Source of the DNA: an uncultured Caulobacter sp.
GTDB lineage: Bacteria > Pseudomonadota > Alphaproteobacteria > Caulobacterales > Caulobacteraceae
Length of the DNA: 47,655 bases
Reading direction: 5' to 3'
NCBI RefSeq assembly: GCF_937900395.1
Contig: NZ_CALCDX010000195.1
Location: 1 to 47,655 of the forward strand
Part shown: piece after piece, positions 8,025 to 16,698 of the stretch
Layout: every line of letters starts with the position of its first letter
How positions within the stretch are numbered: the stretch's first letter is position 1
Position numbers and translations under genes: made by a program
Notes under the pieces: model-generated
The model's database searches: none
What the model was told of the DNA's origin: nothing
The model's input: the letters and a program-made list of their open reading frames with translations, nothing else

Positions 8025-9560
8025 CTAGGCCCAAGATACGTCAAGGAAAGCGCTATGGTCACCGACCAAGCTGATTACGCCGCCATCGTCAAAATGGAAG
8101 GTCACCGAGTGCAGCAGCTGGATCGAGCCCACGTCATGCAGGACGCGCGAGTCGAACATCACGATCTCGTGGCCCTTCTGCATGATCTCGGTGCCGCTGG
8201 TATGGGCCACGAAGAAGTCGATGAACTGCTTGACGAGGTCAGGAGAAGCGAAGTGGGGCTGTTCAGCCACAGGCGTGGTGATTGCGCCGTCCGAAGGCGT
8301 TGTCGCTCCCGTGGCCGGAGGCGTCGCGGCGATCGGGGAGAGCGGGGTCTGACCCGGGGCGACATCCGGGGCGGTCGCGTGCGGCGACGGCGCGACCGAA
8401 TCGACGTGCGCCGAGGCCTGAGCCGGCGTCACCGCGAAGTGGTCGCCCTTGGCGATCAACTCCGCCAGAATATTGGGCAGCTTGGAGACCTCGATCACGG
8501 AGATCTTCTGAGCGGCGGCCGTGTCGCCTATCGCGGCGCGCACCAACTGGATGGCCTCGACATTTGGAAGCGCGCCAGAACCCAAACGAACTTCCAACGC
8601 CCAATTCGATACGTCGTTGACGGCCGGCGCGAACCCGACGCCGTCGTGGCGACCACCGCCGTCGCCGCCGTTTCCATCATTTCCGCCGCCGCCACCCAAG
8701 TTGGAATCCGCCGTCGCGGACTGATCGGTCGAACTCGGCAGGGTCGACAGCAAGGCGACCAGCGACAGCACCGACGAGACAGTCTGGGTTGGCGTGTTGG
8801 TCACCGCTTGGGCATGATTGGCGCTGATCTCGGCCGCGCCCAAGGCGGGGGCGGCGGCCACCGGCGCGTCCGTGAAGTCAAGGGCGCTGGCGGCCGAGGT
8901 CAAGGCAGAGCGGGTCGAGGCGTCCGTGCTCGGGCTCTCAAGCTTGAAGTCTGACGCCAGCAACGCGGCCGCCAGCACCAAGACAGCTTGGTTGGCCGGA
9001 AGTTGCGCGGTGTCGTAGTTCGGCTGCGCAGACGGCGCGGCGGCGGGCGCGCCGGCAACCGCCGCGCTGGAGCTGGAAGACAGCAGCACCGGGCGCTTGT
9101 GCGTTGGCGGGTTGGCCGCGCCGCTCTCAGCCGCGCGGGCCTCGCCGCTCTTGAAGAAGGCGGTGCCGACCACGGCGACCAGCAAGGCGGCGGGGTGGAC
9201 GGCGATATTGTCGCCGCGATCCGAGCGACGGATCAGCGGGTGACGTGCGACCATATTGCGCACCAGCGACGAGAAGTCGAAGCCGCGCGCGATCTCTTCA
9301 TAGGCGGGACCGGCGATCAGATATTCGCCATCGATGCGCGCGAAGTGAATGACCACTTCGCCATCATCGGTGCGATAAAACACGAACCAAGGCTCGTTCT
9401 CGTCGCTCAGGCCCCGATCGGTGCCGACGCGAATGCCCGCGCGGATCAGGGCCGCTTCGACCCGATAGAACTCTGCCAGCTCCTGCTGGGTCCAGTCGGC
9501 GACCCGCGAGGGCGCGTATCGCGGCGAGCGCTGGAAGAACGAGAGGACTTGCGCGGCCAT
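8025..9560 (-). CDS. Unrecognised 511-residue protein upstream of the S-layer locus
   Basis: I do not recognise a named function. The first ~110 residues form a compact alpha/beta domain (DWTQQELAEFYRVEAALIRA; then EPWFVFYRTDDGEVVIHFAR) that looks well conserved. A hydrophobic segment (HPAALLVAVVGTAFF, about 137-151) may be a membrane anchor. Next come long low-complexity Ala/Ser/Pro/Thr stretches and a Gly/Asp/Asn-rich run (GGGGGNDGNGGDGGG). A C-terminal conserved block follows from about residue 435 (LVKQFIDFFVAHTSGTEIM) to the end (FHFDDGGVISLVGDHSAFL). The architecture, globular head plus disordered linker plus C-terminal domain, suggests a surface or secreted protein. It is 68 bp downstream of an XRE regulator on the same strand and divergent from rsaA; involvement in S-layer biology is inference only. 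Confidence 0.75.
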   Translation of the reverse strand: MAAQVLSFFQRSPRYAPSRVADWTQQELAEFYRVEAALIRAGIRVGTDRGLSDENEPWFVFYRTDDGEVVIHFARIDGEYLIAGPAYEEIARGFDFSSLVRNMVARHPLIRRSDRGDNIAVHPAALLVAVVGTAFFKSGEARAAESGAANPPTHKRPVLLSSSSSAAVAGAPAAAPSAQPNYDTAQLPANQAVLVLAAALLASDFKLESPSTDASTRSALTSAASALDFTDAPVAAAPALGAAEISANHAQAVTNTPTQTVSSVLSLVALLSTLPSSTDQSATADSNLGGGGGNDGNGGDGGGRHDGVGFAPAVNDVSNWALEVRLGSGALPNVEAIQLVRAAIGDTAAAQKISVIEVSKLPNILAELIAKGDHFAVTPAQASAHVDSVAPSPHATAPDVAPGQTPLSPIAATPPATGATTPSDGAITTPVAEQPHFASPDLVKQFIDFFVAHTSGTEIMQKGHEIVMFDSRVLHDVGSIQLLHSVTFHFDDGGVISLVGDHSAFLDVSWA

Positions 9561-9628
9561 GCTGGCGGAGTGTTCCCACGCGGAAAGAGTCGCGCCGGCT
9601 TCCCGCCGGCGAGGTCAAGCTAGACGAA

Positions 9629-9928
9629 CTACTCTTCGTTGAACAGGATTTCGTACGTAATAGGATCGTAGAACCGCATCAGTTCCCGCACGAACGTCCT
9701 TTCCGGAACGTTAAGCGCCCGAGCCCAGTCGCGATAGCGATCCGGCGGGATGCGGCCGCGACCCGTCTCGAGCTGGGAAATAAAGGTGTAGTAATCGGCG
9801 CCGACCTTGGCCGCGAGCTGGCGCTGTGAAAGGCCTGCGGCCTCTCGCGCTTCCTTCAGCCATCGGCCGCCTTCGCGACGGAGGTCTTGAACCTCCGGGG
9901 CGCTGCGACGTTGAGGGTTGCCGTACAT
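9629..9928 (-). CDS. XRE-family helix-turn-helix transcriptional regulator
   Basis: A 99-residue single-domain regulator. The Cro/CI-type HTH spans about residues 23-78: WLKEAREAAGLSQRQLAAKVG, then recognition helix and ISQLETGRGRIP. The C-terminal tail (FVRELMRFYDPITYEILFNEE) is short with no sensor domain. The start ATG at 9928 is preceded by GGAGG about 12 nt upstream and by a TATATA-like sequence. It is transcribed divergently from rsaA with a 256-bp shared region holding direct repeats, so it is a plausible regulator of itself, the 511-residue gene downstream, or rsaA; no direct evidence. Confidence 0.85.
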   Translation of the reverse strand: MYGNPQRRSAPEVQDLRREGGRWLKEAREAAGLSQRQLAAKVGADYYTFISQLETGRGRIPPDRYRDWARALNVPERTFVRELMRFYDPITYEILFNEE

Positions 9929-10041
9929 TATATACTAGCCTCCGCCCGTAAGCGAGGAGCGCTGTCGCTCCGACCTCGGACGCTAAAATCCTTGATCCAT
10001 ATAGCGCTTCTCCGGCCAAGGTACAAGGAACGCGACATATG

Positions 10042-10075
10042 AAAATGCTGTACCGGTTAGAAAAATGCTGTACCG
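10042..10075. promoter_or_regulatory. 20-bp-spaced direct repeat upstream of the rsaA promoter
   Basis: The 14-mer AAAATGCTGTACCG occurs at 10042-10055 and again at 10062-10075. The 20-bp phase puts both copies on the same face of the helix, ending 15 bp before the rsaA -35. This looks like a tandem protein-binding site; the XRE regulator encoded at 9629-9928 is one candidate ligand. Confidence 0.5.
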
Positions 10076-10089
10076 CGTGATTTCAGCTA

Positions 10090-10115
10090 TTGTCGACGTA
10101 TGACGTTTGCTCTAT
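10090..10115 (+). promoter_or_regulatory. rsaA housekeeping promoter
   Basis: TTGTCG at 10090-10095 (-35) and GCTCTAT at 10109-10115 (-10) with a 13-bp gap match the Caulobacter sigma-73 consensus (TTGACGS-N10-14-GCTANAWC). This predicts a 5' leader of about 60 nt before rsaA, with ribosome-binding site GGGAGAC at about 10171. Confidence 0.7.
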
Positions 10116-10184
10116 AGCCATCGCTGCTCCCATGCGCGCCGTTCGGTCGCAGGGGGTGTGGGATTTTTTTGGGAGACAAGCCAG

Positions 10185-13106
10185 ATGGCTTATACGACTC
10201 AACAGCTGGTGGATTTTTACACCGCCGCTAACCTCGGCAAGGCGCCCGACGCCGCCACCACCCTGGCGCTCGACGCCTATGCGACTCAGACCCTGCCGGG
10301 CGGCAGCCTGACGGACGCCCAGGCTCTGGCCAGCACCCTGAAGCTCGTTAATCCGACGACCGCCGTCGCCATCGAAAGCTATCAGTTCTTCACCGGTCGC
10401 GCGCCGTCGGCTGAAGGCCTGGCTTACCTGGTCAACTCGACCACGAACACCAATGACCTGAACGACGCCGCCTACGCGAAGTTCTCGCAAGAGAACCGTT
10501 TCATCAACTTCGCCATCAACCTGGCTACCGGTTCGGGTGAAGGCGCCGCCTCGTTCGCCAACTCGTACGGCGCGGGCGTTTCGTACGCTCAGGTCGTCGC
10601 CACGGCCTATGACAAGGTCATCGGTAACGCCGCCGCCGCCGCCGCTGGCGTGGACGTCGCCGCCGCCGTTGCCTACCTGAGCCGTCAAGCCAACATCGAC
10701 TACCTGACGGCTTTCGTGAAGGCCAACACCGGCCTGACCGCCGCTGCTGACATTGAGCTGGCCGTGAAGGCCGCCCTGGTCGGCACTGTTCTGAACGCCG
10801 CCACCACGTCGGGCATCGGTCTCTATGCTGCCGCCACGAACGCTATGATCTCCGACCTGTCGGACGGCTCGCTGAGCACCAACGCCGCCGCTGGCGTGAA
10901 CATCCTGACGGCTTACCCGGCCGCTGGCGCCGTGGGCACCACCTACACCCTGAAGACCGGCCAAGATACGATCGCTGGCGGTAACGCCAACGACACGATC
11001 AACGCTCTGACGATCGACGCGGCTGGCGCCAACGCCACGACGCTGTCGTCGTTCGACACGATCGATGGCGGTGGCGGCGTTGACACGCTGAACATCTACA
11101 CCGACGACTCGGACAACCTGAACGACGCTCTGCCGAACAACCTGACCGTCAAGAACGTCGAAATCGTCAATCTGTACAACAACGACGCCGGCGGCGTGGC
11201 TGCTCTGGCCAACGCTTCGGTTTATCAAGGCGTGCAGCAGCTCTGGCAGGTTGGCAAGGCCGCGACTGTCACCAACCTGGGCGTCGCCACGACGGCCGGT
11301 TTCCGTGACTTCGCCGCCGCTGCGACCTTGACTGTTGAAACCGCTGCTACCGCCGCCTCGGCCAAGGTCGCTCTCAGCAACGTCGCCGAAGCCAGCACTG
11401 TCGTGGTTGACGGCAACGCTTCGGACGCTCTCGCTGGCGTGACCCTGTCGGGCACCGTGGCTGACGCGAACAGCGACGGCACGATCGCCGACACCAACCT
11501 GACCTTCGCTGTCGGCAAGGAAGTCACCTCGATCACGGTCGCTTCGAGCGTCGCCACCACCCTGACCGTTGATGACTCGGCTTCTGCCGTGGCCACCAAG
11601 GTCCGGTCGGTCAACCTGTCGGGCAGCACCGGCGCGATCACCTTCGTGGGTGACGCCGACGTCCGCACGATCACCGGCGGCGCCGCCAAGGACACCCTGA
11701 CGATCGCCACGGCGACCGTGAAGGACGACACCGCCACGGCTGCTGACGAAACCGTCAGCGCTCTGGTTGAGTCGGGCGCCGGCAACGACGTGATCACCGT
11801 CAACACCAGCGGCACCGGCCTGACCACGGTCAACACCGGCGCTGGCAACGACACGGTCAACGTCACCGCTCGCGGCACGACCCTGAAGGTCGACCTCGGC
11901 GATGGTGCGGACACCTTCACCGCTTCGGTCGCCATCACCTCGGCTGACACCATCGACGCCGGCGCGGGTTCCGACACCCTGCTGCTGTCGTTGGTCGGCG
12001 TCGCCAACGTTGGCGCGTTCAAGAACTTCGACGTCTATGACGTGAAGGGCCTGGCCACCTCGCTGGACCTGGACATCCTGAACACCAACAACACCGTCAC
12101 GGAACTGGTGGGTTCGGACGACCTGGGCGCTAACGTCACGGTTTCTAACATCGCGACTGGCGTCGGCTTCCGCGCCACGGGCGACATGGGCCTGACCAAC
12201 ACCCTGAGCCTGACGCAAAAGACCGCTGGCGCTCTGACCGTGACTCTGGACGCCGATCAGGCCACCGAAGTCGCTGGTGACGACGTCGCTCAAGTCTCGA
12301 TCTCGGCCACCGCCGCGACCTCGATCAACGCCGTGTTCGACACCTCGTACCTGGCCGCGGCCGGTGCGAAGGGTGGCGAAGCCGCCGCGACCGACAACGT
12401 CTCGACGATCGCTCTCGCCACCCAAGCGGCTACGGCTGTGACGGTCGTCTCGGGCGGCACGAACGCCCGCAACGTCCTGAACATCACCGAAGGCGCGGGC
12501 ACCGACAAGCTGGCGACCGTGACCGTTACCGGCACGCAAGCCCTGACCCTGTCGGTCACCGGTTCGAGCACCCTGGCCACGATCGACGCTTCGGGCGCCA
12601 CCGGCGGTCTGACCGCTTCGCTGGCTGACCTGAAGGACGCTGGCACGATCAAGCTTGGCACGGGCGTTGACGTCATTACGGCGACCAACACCTCGACCCA
12701 AGCTGGCATCGAAGCGGTTCAAGGCTTCGAGAAGGCCCTGGCCGTGTCGGTCAGCACCGCTCCTGGTGACGCTACGGCTAAAGCCGCGGCGATCGCCGAC
12801 GCCGACACGCTGTTCCTCACGGGCGGCGCCGTTGCGGATGCCAACGCTGGCGTGACCACCGGCACCATCGCTAATGGCGTTCTGACGTTCACGGGCGCTG
12901 GTCCGGGTACGCTGACCGACGCTCTGGTGATCGCCAACGACGCCGCTAACGCGGTGGGTGAGACGGTGGTCTTCCAGTACCTGGGTGACAGCTACGTCTT
13001 CCAGCAAACCGGCGCTGCCGCTGACATCGTCGTGAAGCTCACGGGCGTCACGGGCGTGACGAACCTCGTCGAGAACGGCGCTACGGATAAGTTCTTCATC
13101 GTCTAA
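10185..13106 (+). CDS. rsaA: S-layer protein RsaA (RTX, type I secreted)
   Basis: The paracrystalline surface-layer protein, exported by the RsaD-RsaE-RsaF type I system and anchored to smooth LPS O-antigen in a Ca2+-dependent way. The start MAYTTQQLVDFYTAANLGKAPD closely resembles Caulobacter RsaA, supporting ATG 10185 with GGGAGA ahead. The first ~230 residues are the helical, Ala-rich LPS-anchoring region. RTX calcium-binding nonapeptides (GGxGxDxhx type) are visible near residues 264, 293, 530, 551, 572 and 591. The C-terminal ~80 residues carry the uncleaved secretion signal. I see no cysteine, as is usual for RTX S-layer proteins. At 973 residues it is somewhat shorter than the 1026 of C. 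crescentus RsaA. Codon use is strongly biased, fitting very high expression, and the gene is followed by a double hairpin. Confidence 0.95.
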   Translation: MAYTTQQLVDFYTAANLGKAPDAATTLALDAYATQTLPGGSLTDAQALASTLKLVNPTTAVAIESYQFFTGRAPSAEGLAYLVNSTTNTNDLNDAAYAKFSQENRFINFAINLATGSGEGAASFANSYGAGVSYAQVVATAYDKVIGNAAAAAAGVDVAAAVAYLSRQANIDYLTAFVKANTGLTAAADIELAVKAALVGTVLNAATTSGIGLYAAATNAMISDLSDGSLSTNAAAGVNILTAYPAAGAVGTTYTLKTGQDTIAGGNANDTINALTIDAAGANATTLSSFDTIDGGGGVDTLNIYTDDSDNLNDALPNNLTVKNVEIVNLYNNDAGGVAALANASVYQGVQQLWQVGKAATVTNLGVATTAGFRDFAAAATLTVETAATAASAKVALSNVAEASTVVVDGNASDALAGVTLSGTVADANSDGTIADTNLTFAVGKEVTSITVASSVATTLTVDDSASAVATKVRSVNLSGSTGAITFVGDADVRTITGGAAKDTLTIATATVKDDTATAADETVSALVESGAGNDVITVNTSGTGLTTVNTGAGNDTVNVTARGTTLKVDLGDGADTFTASVAITSADTIDAGAGSDTLLLSLVGVANVGAFKNFDVYDVKGLATSLDLDILNTNNTVTELVGSDDLGANVTVSNIATGVGFRATGDMGLTNTLSLTQKTAGALTVTLDADQATEVAGDDVAQVSISATAATSINAVFDTSYLAAAGAKGGEAAATDNVSTIALATQAATAVTVVSGGTNARNVLNITEGAGTDKLATVTVTGTQALTLSVTGSSTLATIDASGATGGLTASLADLKDAGTIKLGTGVDVITATNTSTQAGIEAVQGFEKALAVSVSTAPGDATAKAAAIADADTLFLTGGAVADANAGVTTGTIANGVLTFTGAGPGTLTDALVIANDAANAVGETVVFQYLGDSYVFQQTGAAADIVVKLTGVTGVTNLVENGATDKFFIV

Positions 13107-13116
13107 TCCGCAAGGA

Positions 13117-13190
13117 GCGCTCGCTTTGGCGAGCGCGATGAAGACCTGAACTAGGAGCCGCCCCGGGGACCTTCCCGGGGCGGTTTTCTT
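13117..13190 (+). terminator. Double hairpin after rsaA
   Basis: The first hairpin is 13117-13124 with 13129-13136 (8 bp). The second is a stronger one, 13158-13167 with 13174-13183 (10 bp, GC only), followed by TTTTCTT. It should end most rsaA transcripts and stabilise the mRNA 3' end; read-through would supply low levels of the transporter genes. Confidence 0.85.
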
Positions 13191-13361
13191 TGTCGCTTGC
13201 GTCGAAGGGCGACATCACTCTTGCGACCCAACCTTGGGTATGGTCTTAGGCGAGCAAGGCTCAGTCGCTGCTTTTCCGCCACAATTTCGTGGTCGAGACG
13301 CGCCCTAAGTTGTTACTGTAGTTCGGCCGCGTCCTGCGTCGCGGCGTCCTGAAGGCTCCCG

Positions 13362-15095
13362 ATGATCTTCAACCGCTCCGGCGAGAAGCCCACCATCCTC
13401 GATAAAGCGGTCGAGGTCATGAAGCCGGCGGTGATCACCGCCATGGTCTTCAGCTTCTTCATCAACATCCTGGCCCTGGTCAGCCCGTTGTACATGCTGC
13501 AGGTCTATGACCGCGTCCTGTCCAGCCGCAGCGTGTCCACCCTGGTGGTGTTGACCGTGCTGTGCGTCTTCCTGTTCATCATCTACGGCCTGCTCGAGGC
13601 GCTGCGCACCCAGGTTCTGGTGCGCGGCGGTCTGAAGTTCGACGGCGTGGCGCGTGACCCGATCTTCCGATCGGTGCTCGATTCGACGCTGACGCGACGC
13701 GGTCCGGGCGGACAGGCCTTCCGCGACATGGACCAGGTGCGCGAATTCGCGACCGGCGGCCTGATCGCCTTCTGCGACGCGCCCTGGACGCCGGTGTTCA
13801 TCATCGTCTCCTGGATGCTGCACCCCTATTTCGGGATCCTGGCGATCATCAGCTGCTTCGTGATCTTCGGCCTGGCCGTGCTGAACGACCGGGCGACCAA
13901 GAACCCGCTGCAGATGGCGACCATGGCCTCGATCGCCGCGCAGAACGACGCCGGCTCGACCCTGCGCAACGCCGAGGTCATGAAGGCCATGGGCATGTGG
14001 GGCGGCCTGCAGGAGCGCTGGCGCGGACGCCGCGACGAGCAGATCGCCTGGCAGGCGGCGGCCAGCGACTCCGGCGGCGCGGTGATGTCGGGCATCAAGG
14101 TGTTCCGCCAGATCGTCCAGACCCTGATCCTGGGCGGCGGGGCCTATCTCGCCATCGAAGGCAAGATCTCGCCCGGCTCGATGATCGCCGGCTCGATCCT
14201 GGTCGGCCGCGCCCTGGCCCCGATCGAGGGCGCCGTCGGCCAATGGAAGACCTATCTGGGCGCCCGCAGCGCTTGGGACCGCATCCAGACCATGCTCCGC
14301 CAGGAGAAGGACACCTCCGACCACATGCCGCTGCCCGAGCCGCGCGGCGTGCTGTCGGCCGAGGCCGCCTCGATCCTGCCGCCCGGCGCCCAGCAGCCGA
14401 CGATGCGCCAGGCCAGCTTCCGCATCGACGCGGGCACGGCCGTGGCCCTGGTGGGGCCCAGCGCGGCGGGCAAGTCCTCGCTGCTGCGCGGCATCGTCGG
14501 GGTGTGGCCTTGCGCGGCCGGCGTGATCCGTCTCGACGGCTACGACATCAAGCAGTGGGACCCTGAGAAGCTGGGCCGCCACATCGGCTACCTGCCGCAG
14601 GACATCGAACTGTTCTCGGGCACCGTGGCCCAGAACATCGCCCGCTTCACCGAGTTCGAGGCCCAGGAGGTCATCGACGCGGCCACGCTGGCCGGCGTTC
14701 ACGAGATGATCCAGGCTCTGCCGATGGGTTACGACACGCCGATCGGCGAGGGCGGCGCGTCGCTCTCCGGCGGCCAGCGCCAGCGCCTGGCCCTGGCCCG
14801 CTCGGTGTTCCGCTCGCCCGCCCTGGTGGTGCTGGACGAGCCGAACGCCAGCCTCGACCAGGTCGGCGAGGTGGCGCTGATGGAAGCCATGAACCGGCTG
14901 AAGGCCGCCAAGCGCACGGTGGTGTTCGCCACGCACAAGGTGAACCTGCTGGCCCAGGCCGACTACATCATGGTGATCAATCAGGGGGTCATCGCCGACT
15001 TCGGTGAGCGGGACGTGATGCTGGCCAAGCTGACCGGCGCGGCGCCGCCGCAACCGCAGCCGCCCAAGCCCGCGCCGATCCAAAGCGCGCACTGA
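13362..15095 (+). CDS. rsaD: Type I secretion ABC transporter RsaD
   Basis: A 577-residue inner-membrane ABC transporter (PrtD/HlyB type) that powers RsaA export. The N-terminal transmembrane domain starts around residue 20 (KPAVITAMVFSFFINILALV). The nucleotide-binding domain has Walker A GPSAAGKSS (about 364), Q-loop YLPQD, signature LSGGQRQRLALAR (about 468), Walker B ALVVLDEPN and H-loop THK. There is no N-terminal C39 peptidase domain, consistent with an uncleaved RTX substrate. It lies 172 bp after the rsaA terminator and 69 bp before rsaE, the known rsaA-rsaD-rsaE order of Caulobacter. Confidence 0.95.
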   Translation: MIFNRSGEKPTILDKAVEVMKPAVITAMVFSFFINILALVSPLYMLQVYDRVLSSRSVSTLVVLTVLCVFLFIIYGLLEALRTQVLVRGGLKFDGVARDPIFRSVLDSTLTRRGPGGQAFRDMDQVREFATGGLIAFCDAPWTPVFIIVSWMLHPYFGILAIISCFVIFGLAVLNDRATKNPLQMATMASIAAQNDAGSTLRNAEVMKAMGMWGGLQERWRGRRDEQIAWQAAASDSGGAVMSGIKVFRQIVQTLILGGGAYLAIEGKISPGSMIAGSILVGRALAPIEGAVGQWKTYLGARSAWDRIQTMLRQEKDTSDHMPLPEPRGVLSAEAASILPPGAQQPTMRQASFRIDAGTAVALVGPSAAGKSSLLRGIVGVWPCAAGVIRLDGYDIKQWDPEKLGRHIGYLPQDIELFSGTVAQNIARFTEFEAQEVIDAATLAGVHEMIQALPMGYDTPIGEGGASLSGGQRQRLALARSVFRSPALVVLDEPNASLDQVGEVALMEAMNRLKAAKRTVVFATHKVNLLAQADYIMVINQGVIADFGERDVMLAKLTGAAPPQPQPPKPAPIQSAH

Positions 15096-15164
15096 CGCCG
15101 CGCCGCTCGACCCCAACACTGTTCTCACGGCCGCCTCAGGGTGCGCCTATCAGGCTGAAACCGC

Positions 15165-16472
15165 ATGAAGCCCCCGAAGATCCAACGTCCGACGGACAAC
15201 TATAAAACCGTGGCCCGGGTGGGCTACGCGATCATTGGCGTGATGCTGCTGGGTCTGGTCGTGGCGGCCTTCATGCCGATCGCCGCCTCGGTGATCGCCA
15301 ACGGCGTCGTGTCGGCCGAGGGCAACCGCAAGACCGTCCAGCACCTGGAAGGCGGCATGCTCCGCAAGATCCTCGTTCGCGAGGGCGAGAAGGTGAAGGC
15401 TGGGCAGGTGCTGTTCGAGCTGGACCCGACCCAGGCGAACGCCGCCGCCGGCATCACCAAGAACCAATATGTTGCGCTGAAGGCCCTCGAGGCCCGGCTG
15501 CTGGCCGAGCGCGATCAGCGCCCGTCGATCAGCTTTCCGGTTGAACTGACCAGCCAGCGGACCGATCCGATGGTCGCGCGCGCCATCGCCGACGAGGAAG
15601 TCCAGTTCCAGGAACGCCGCCAGACCATCCAGGGCCAGATCGAGCTGGTGAACGGCCAGCGTGAGCAGTACCAAAGCGAGATCGAGGGCATCGACCGCCA
15701 GACCCAGGGGCTGAAGGACCAGCTGGGCTTCATCCAGGACGAGCTGTCGGATCTGCGCAAGATCTACGACAAGGGCCTGGTGCCGCGGCCGCGTCTGCTG
15801 GCCCTGGAGCGCGAGCAGGCTTCGCTGTCCGGCTCGATCGGCCGTCTCACCGCCGACCGCGCCAAGGCGGTGCAAGGCATTGCTGACAGCCAGCTCAAGG
15901 CCCGGCAGATCAAGCAGGAGTTCTTCGAGCAGGTCAGCCAGAGCATCACCGAGACGCGTGTAAAGCTGGCCGAGGTGACCGAGAAGGAGGTTGTGGCCTC
16001 CGACGCCCTGAAGCGGGTGAAGGTCGTCTCGCCGGTTAATGGCGTGGCGCAGAACCTGCGCTTCTTCACCGAGGGCGCGGTTGTTCGTCCGGGCGAGCCG
16101 CTTGTCGATATCGCCCCGGATGACGAGGCTTTCGTGATCCAGGCCCACTTCCAACCGACCGATGTCGACAACGTCTATCCGGGCATGGTCACCGAGGTGC
16201 GCCTGCCGGCGTTCCACTCGCGCGAGATCCCGATCCTGAACGGCAAGATCGAGTCGATCTCCCGCGACCGCCTCTCGGACCCCGAGGGCAAGACCTCCTA
16301 CTTCCTCGGCATCGTGACCGTGGACATCAAGCAGCTGCCCAAGCCGCTGCGCGCCAAGGTCACCGCGGGCATGCCTGCCCAGGTCATCGTGCCGACGCGT
16401 AACCGCACCGTGCTCGACTACCTGATCTCGCCGCTGCGCGACACGCTGCGCACCACCATGCGCGAGGAGTAG
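15165..16472 (+). CDS. rsaE: Type I secretion membrane-fusion protein RsaE
   Basis: A 435-residue HlyD/PrtE-family periplasmic adaptor linking RsaD to the outer-membrane channel RsaF. There is a single TM near the N-terminus (about 19-44), then a lipoyl-like half (HLEGGMLRKILVREGEKVKAGQVLFELDP), a long coiled coil (about 95-280), and the return beta-barrel with VVSPVNGVAQNLRFFTEGAVVRPGEPLVDI. The C-terminus has the family AGMPAQVIVPTRNRTVLDYL block. Located directly downstream of rsaD. Confidence 0.94.
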   Translation: MKPPKIQRPTDNYKTVARVGYAIIGVMLLGLVVAAFMPIAASVIANGVVSAEGNRKTVQHLEGGMLRKILVREGEKVKAGQVLFELDPTQANAAAGITKNQYVALKALEARLLAERDQRPSISFPVELTSQRTDPMVARAIADEEVQFQERRQTIQGQIELVNGQREQYQSEIEGIDRQTQGLKDQLGFIQDELSDLRKIYDKGLVPRPRLLALEREQASLSGSIGRLTADRAKAVQGIADSQLKARQIKQEFFEQVSQSITETRVKLAEVTEKEVVASDALKRVKVVSPVNGVAQNLRFFTEGAVVRPGEPLVDIAPDDEAFVIQAHFQPTDVDNVYPGMVTEVRLPAFHSREIPILNGKIESISRDRLSDPEGKTSYFLGIVTVDIKQLPKPLRAKVTAGMPAQVIVPTRNRTVLDYLISPLRDTLRTTMREE

Positions 16473-16614
16473 GGGCGGGGATTCCAATCACCTGAATTCC
16501 CAGGCTTTTCGGCAAGGCGGCGTCTCGAGCGCAATTCTCGACGGCGCCGCTTTCCAACCGCCTCCAATGGTGTAGTCAGACACTTTCGTACTTACTGGAG
16601 TCGGCGCAGCCCTC

Positions 16615-16698
16615 ATGGCCAAGACGGCATCGATCATCGGCCTCATCGGTCGCCTCTCCAGGGGGCGGGTGGCGGGCGCGCGAGGCGTCGGGTCCTGA
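16615..16698 (+). pseudogene. Possible remnant of GDP-mannose 4,6-dehydratase (lpsA/gmd)
   Basis: A 27-codon open frame with a CTGGAG Shine-Dalgarno begins MAKTASIIGLIG, resembling the GMD start (KTALITGxxGQDG), then diverges into Arg/Gly-rich sequence and ends at the perB start codon (TGATG overlap). In C. crescentus, as I recall, a full gmd gene lies between rsaE and perB. This looks like what would remain after an almost complete deletion, but about 12 residues of similarity is thin evidence and it could be chance. Confidence 0.3.

Noticed and set aside
10638..10670. GCC-rich repeats inside rsaA as a possible tandem repeat
   Set aside because: Short Ala-codon runs typical of RsaA; no repeat unit of consistent length.
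10083..13007. Very long minus-strand open frame opposite rsaA
   Set aside because: An artefact of strong codon bias in rsaA; translation is Arg/Gly/Asp-rich low complexity with no start context, while the plus strand encodes a clear RTX S-layer protein.
13305..15128. Long minus-strand open frame opposite rsaD
   Set aside because: Shadow of a GC-rich gene; the plus strand carries all ABC transporter motifs.
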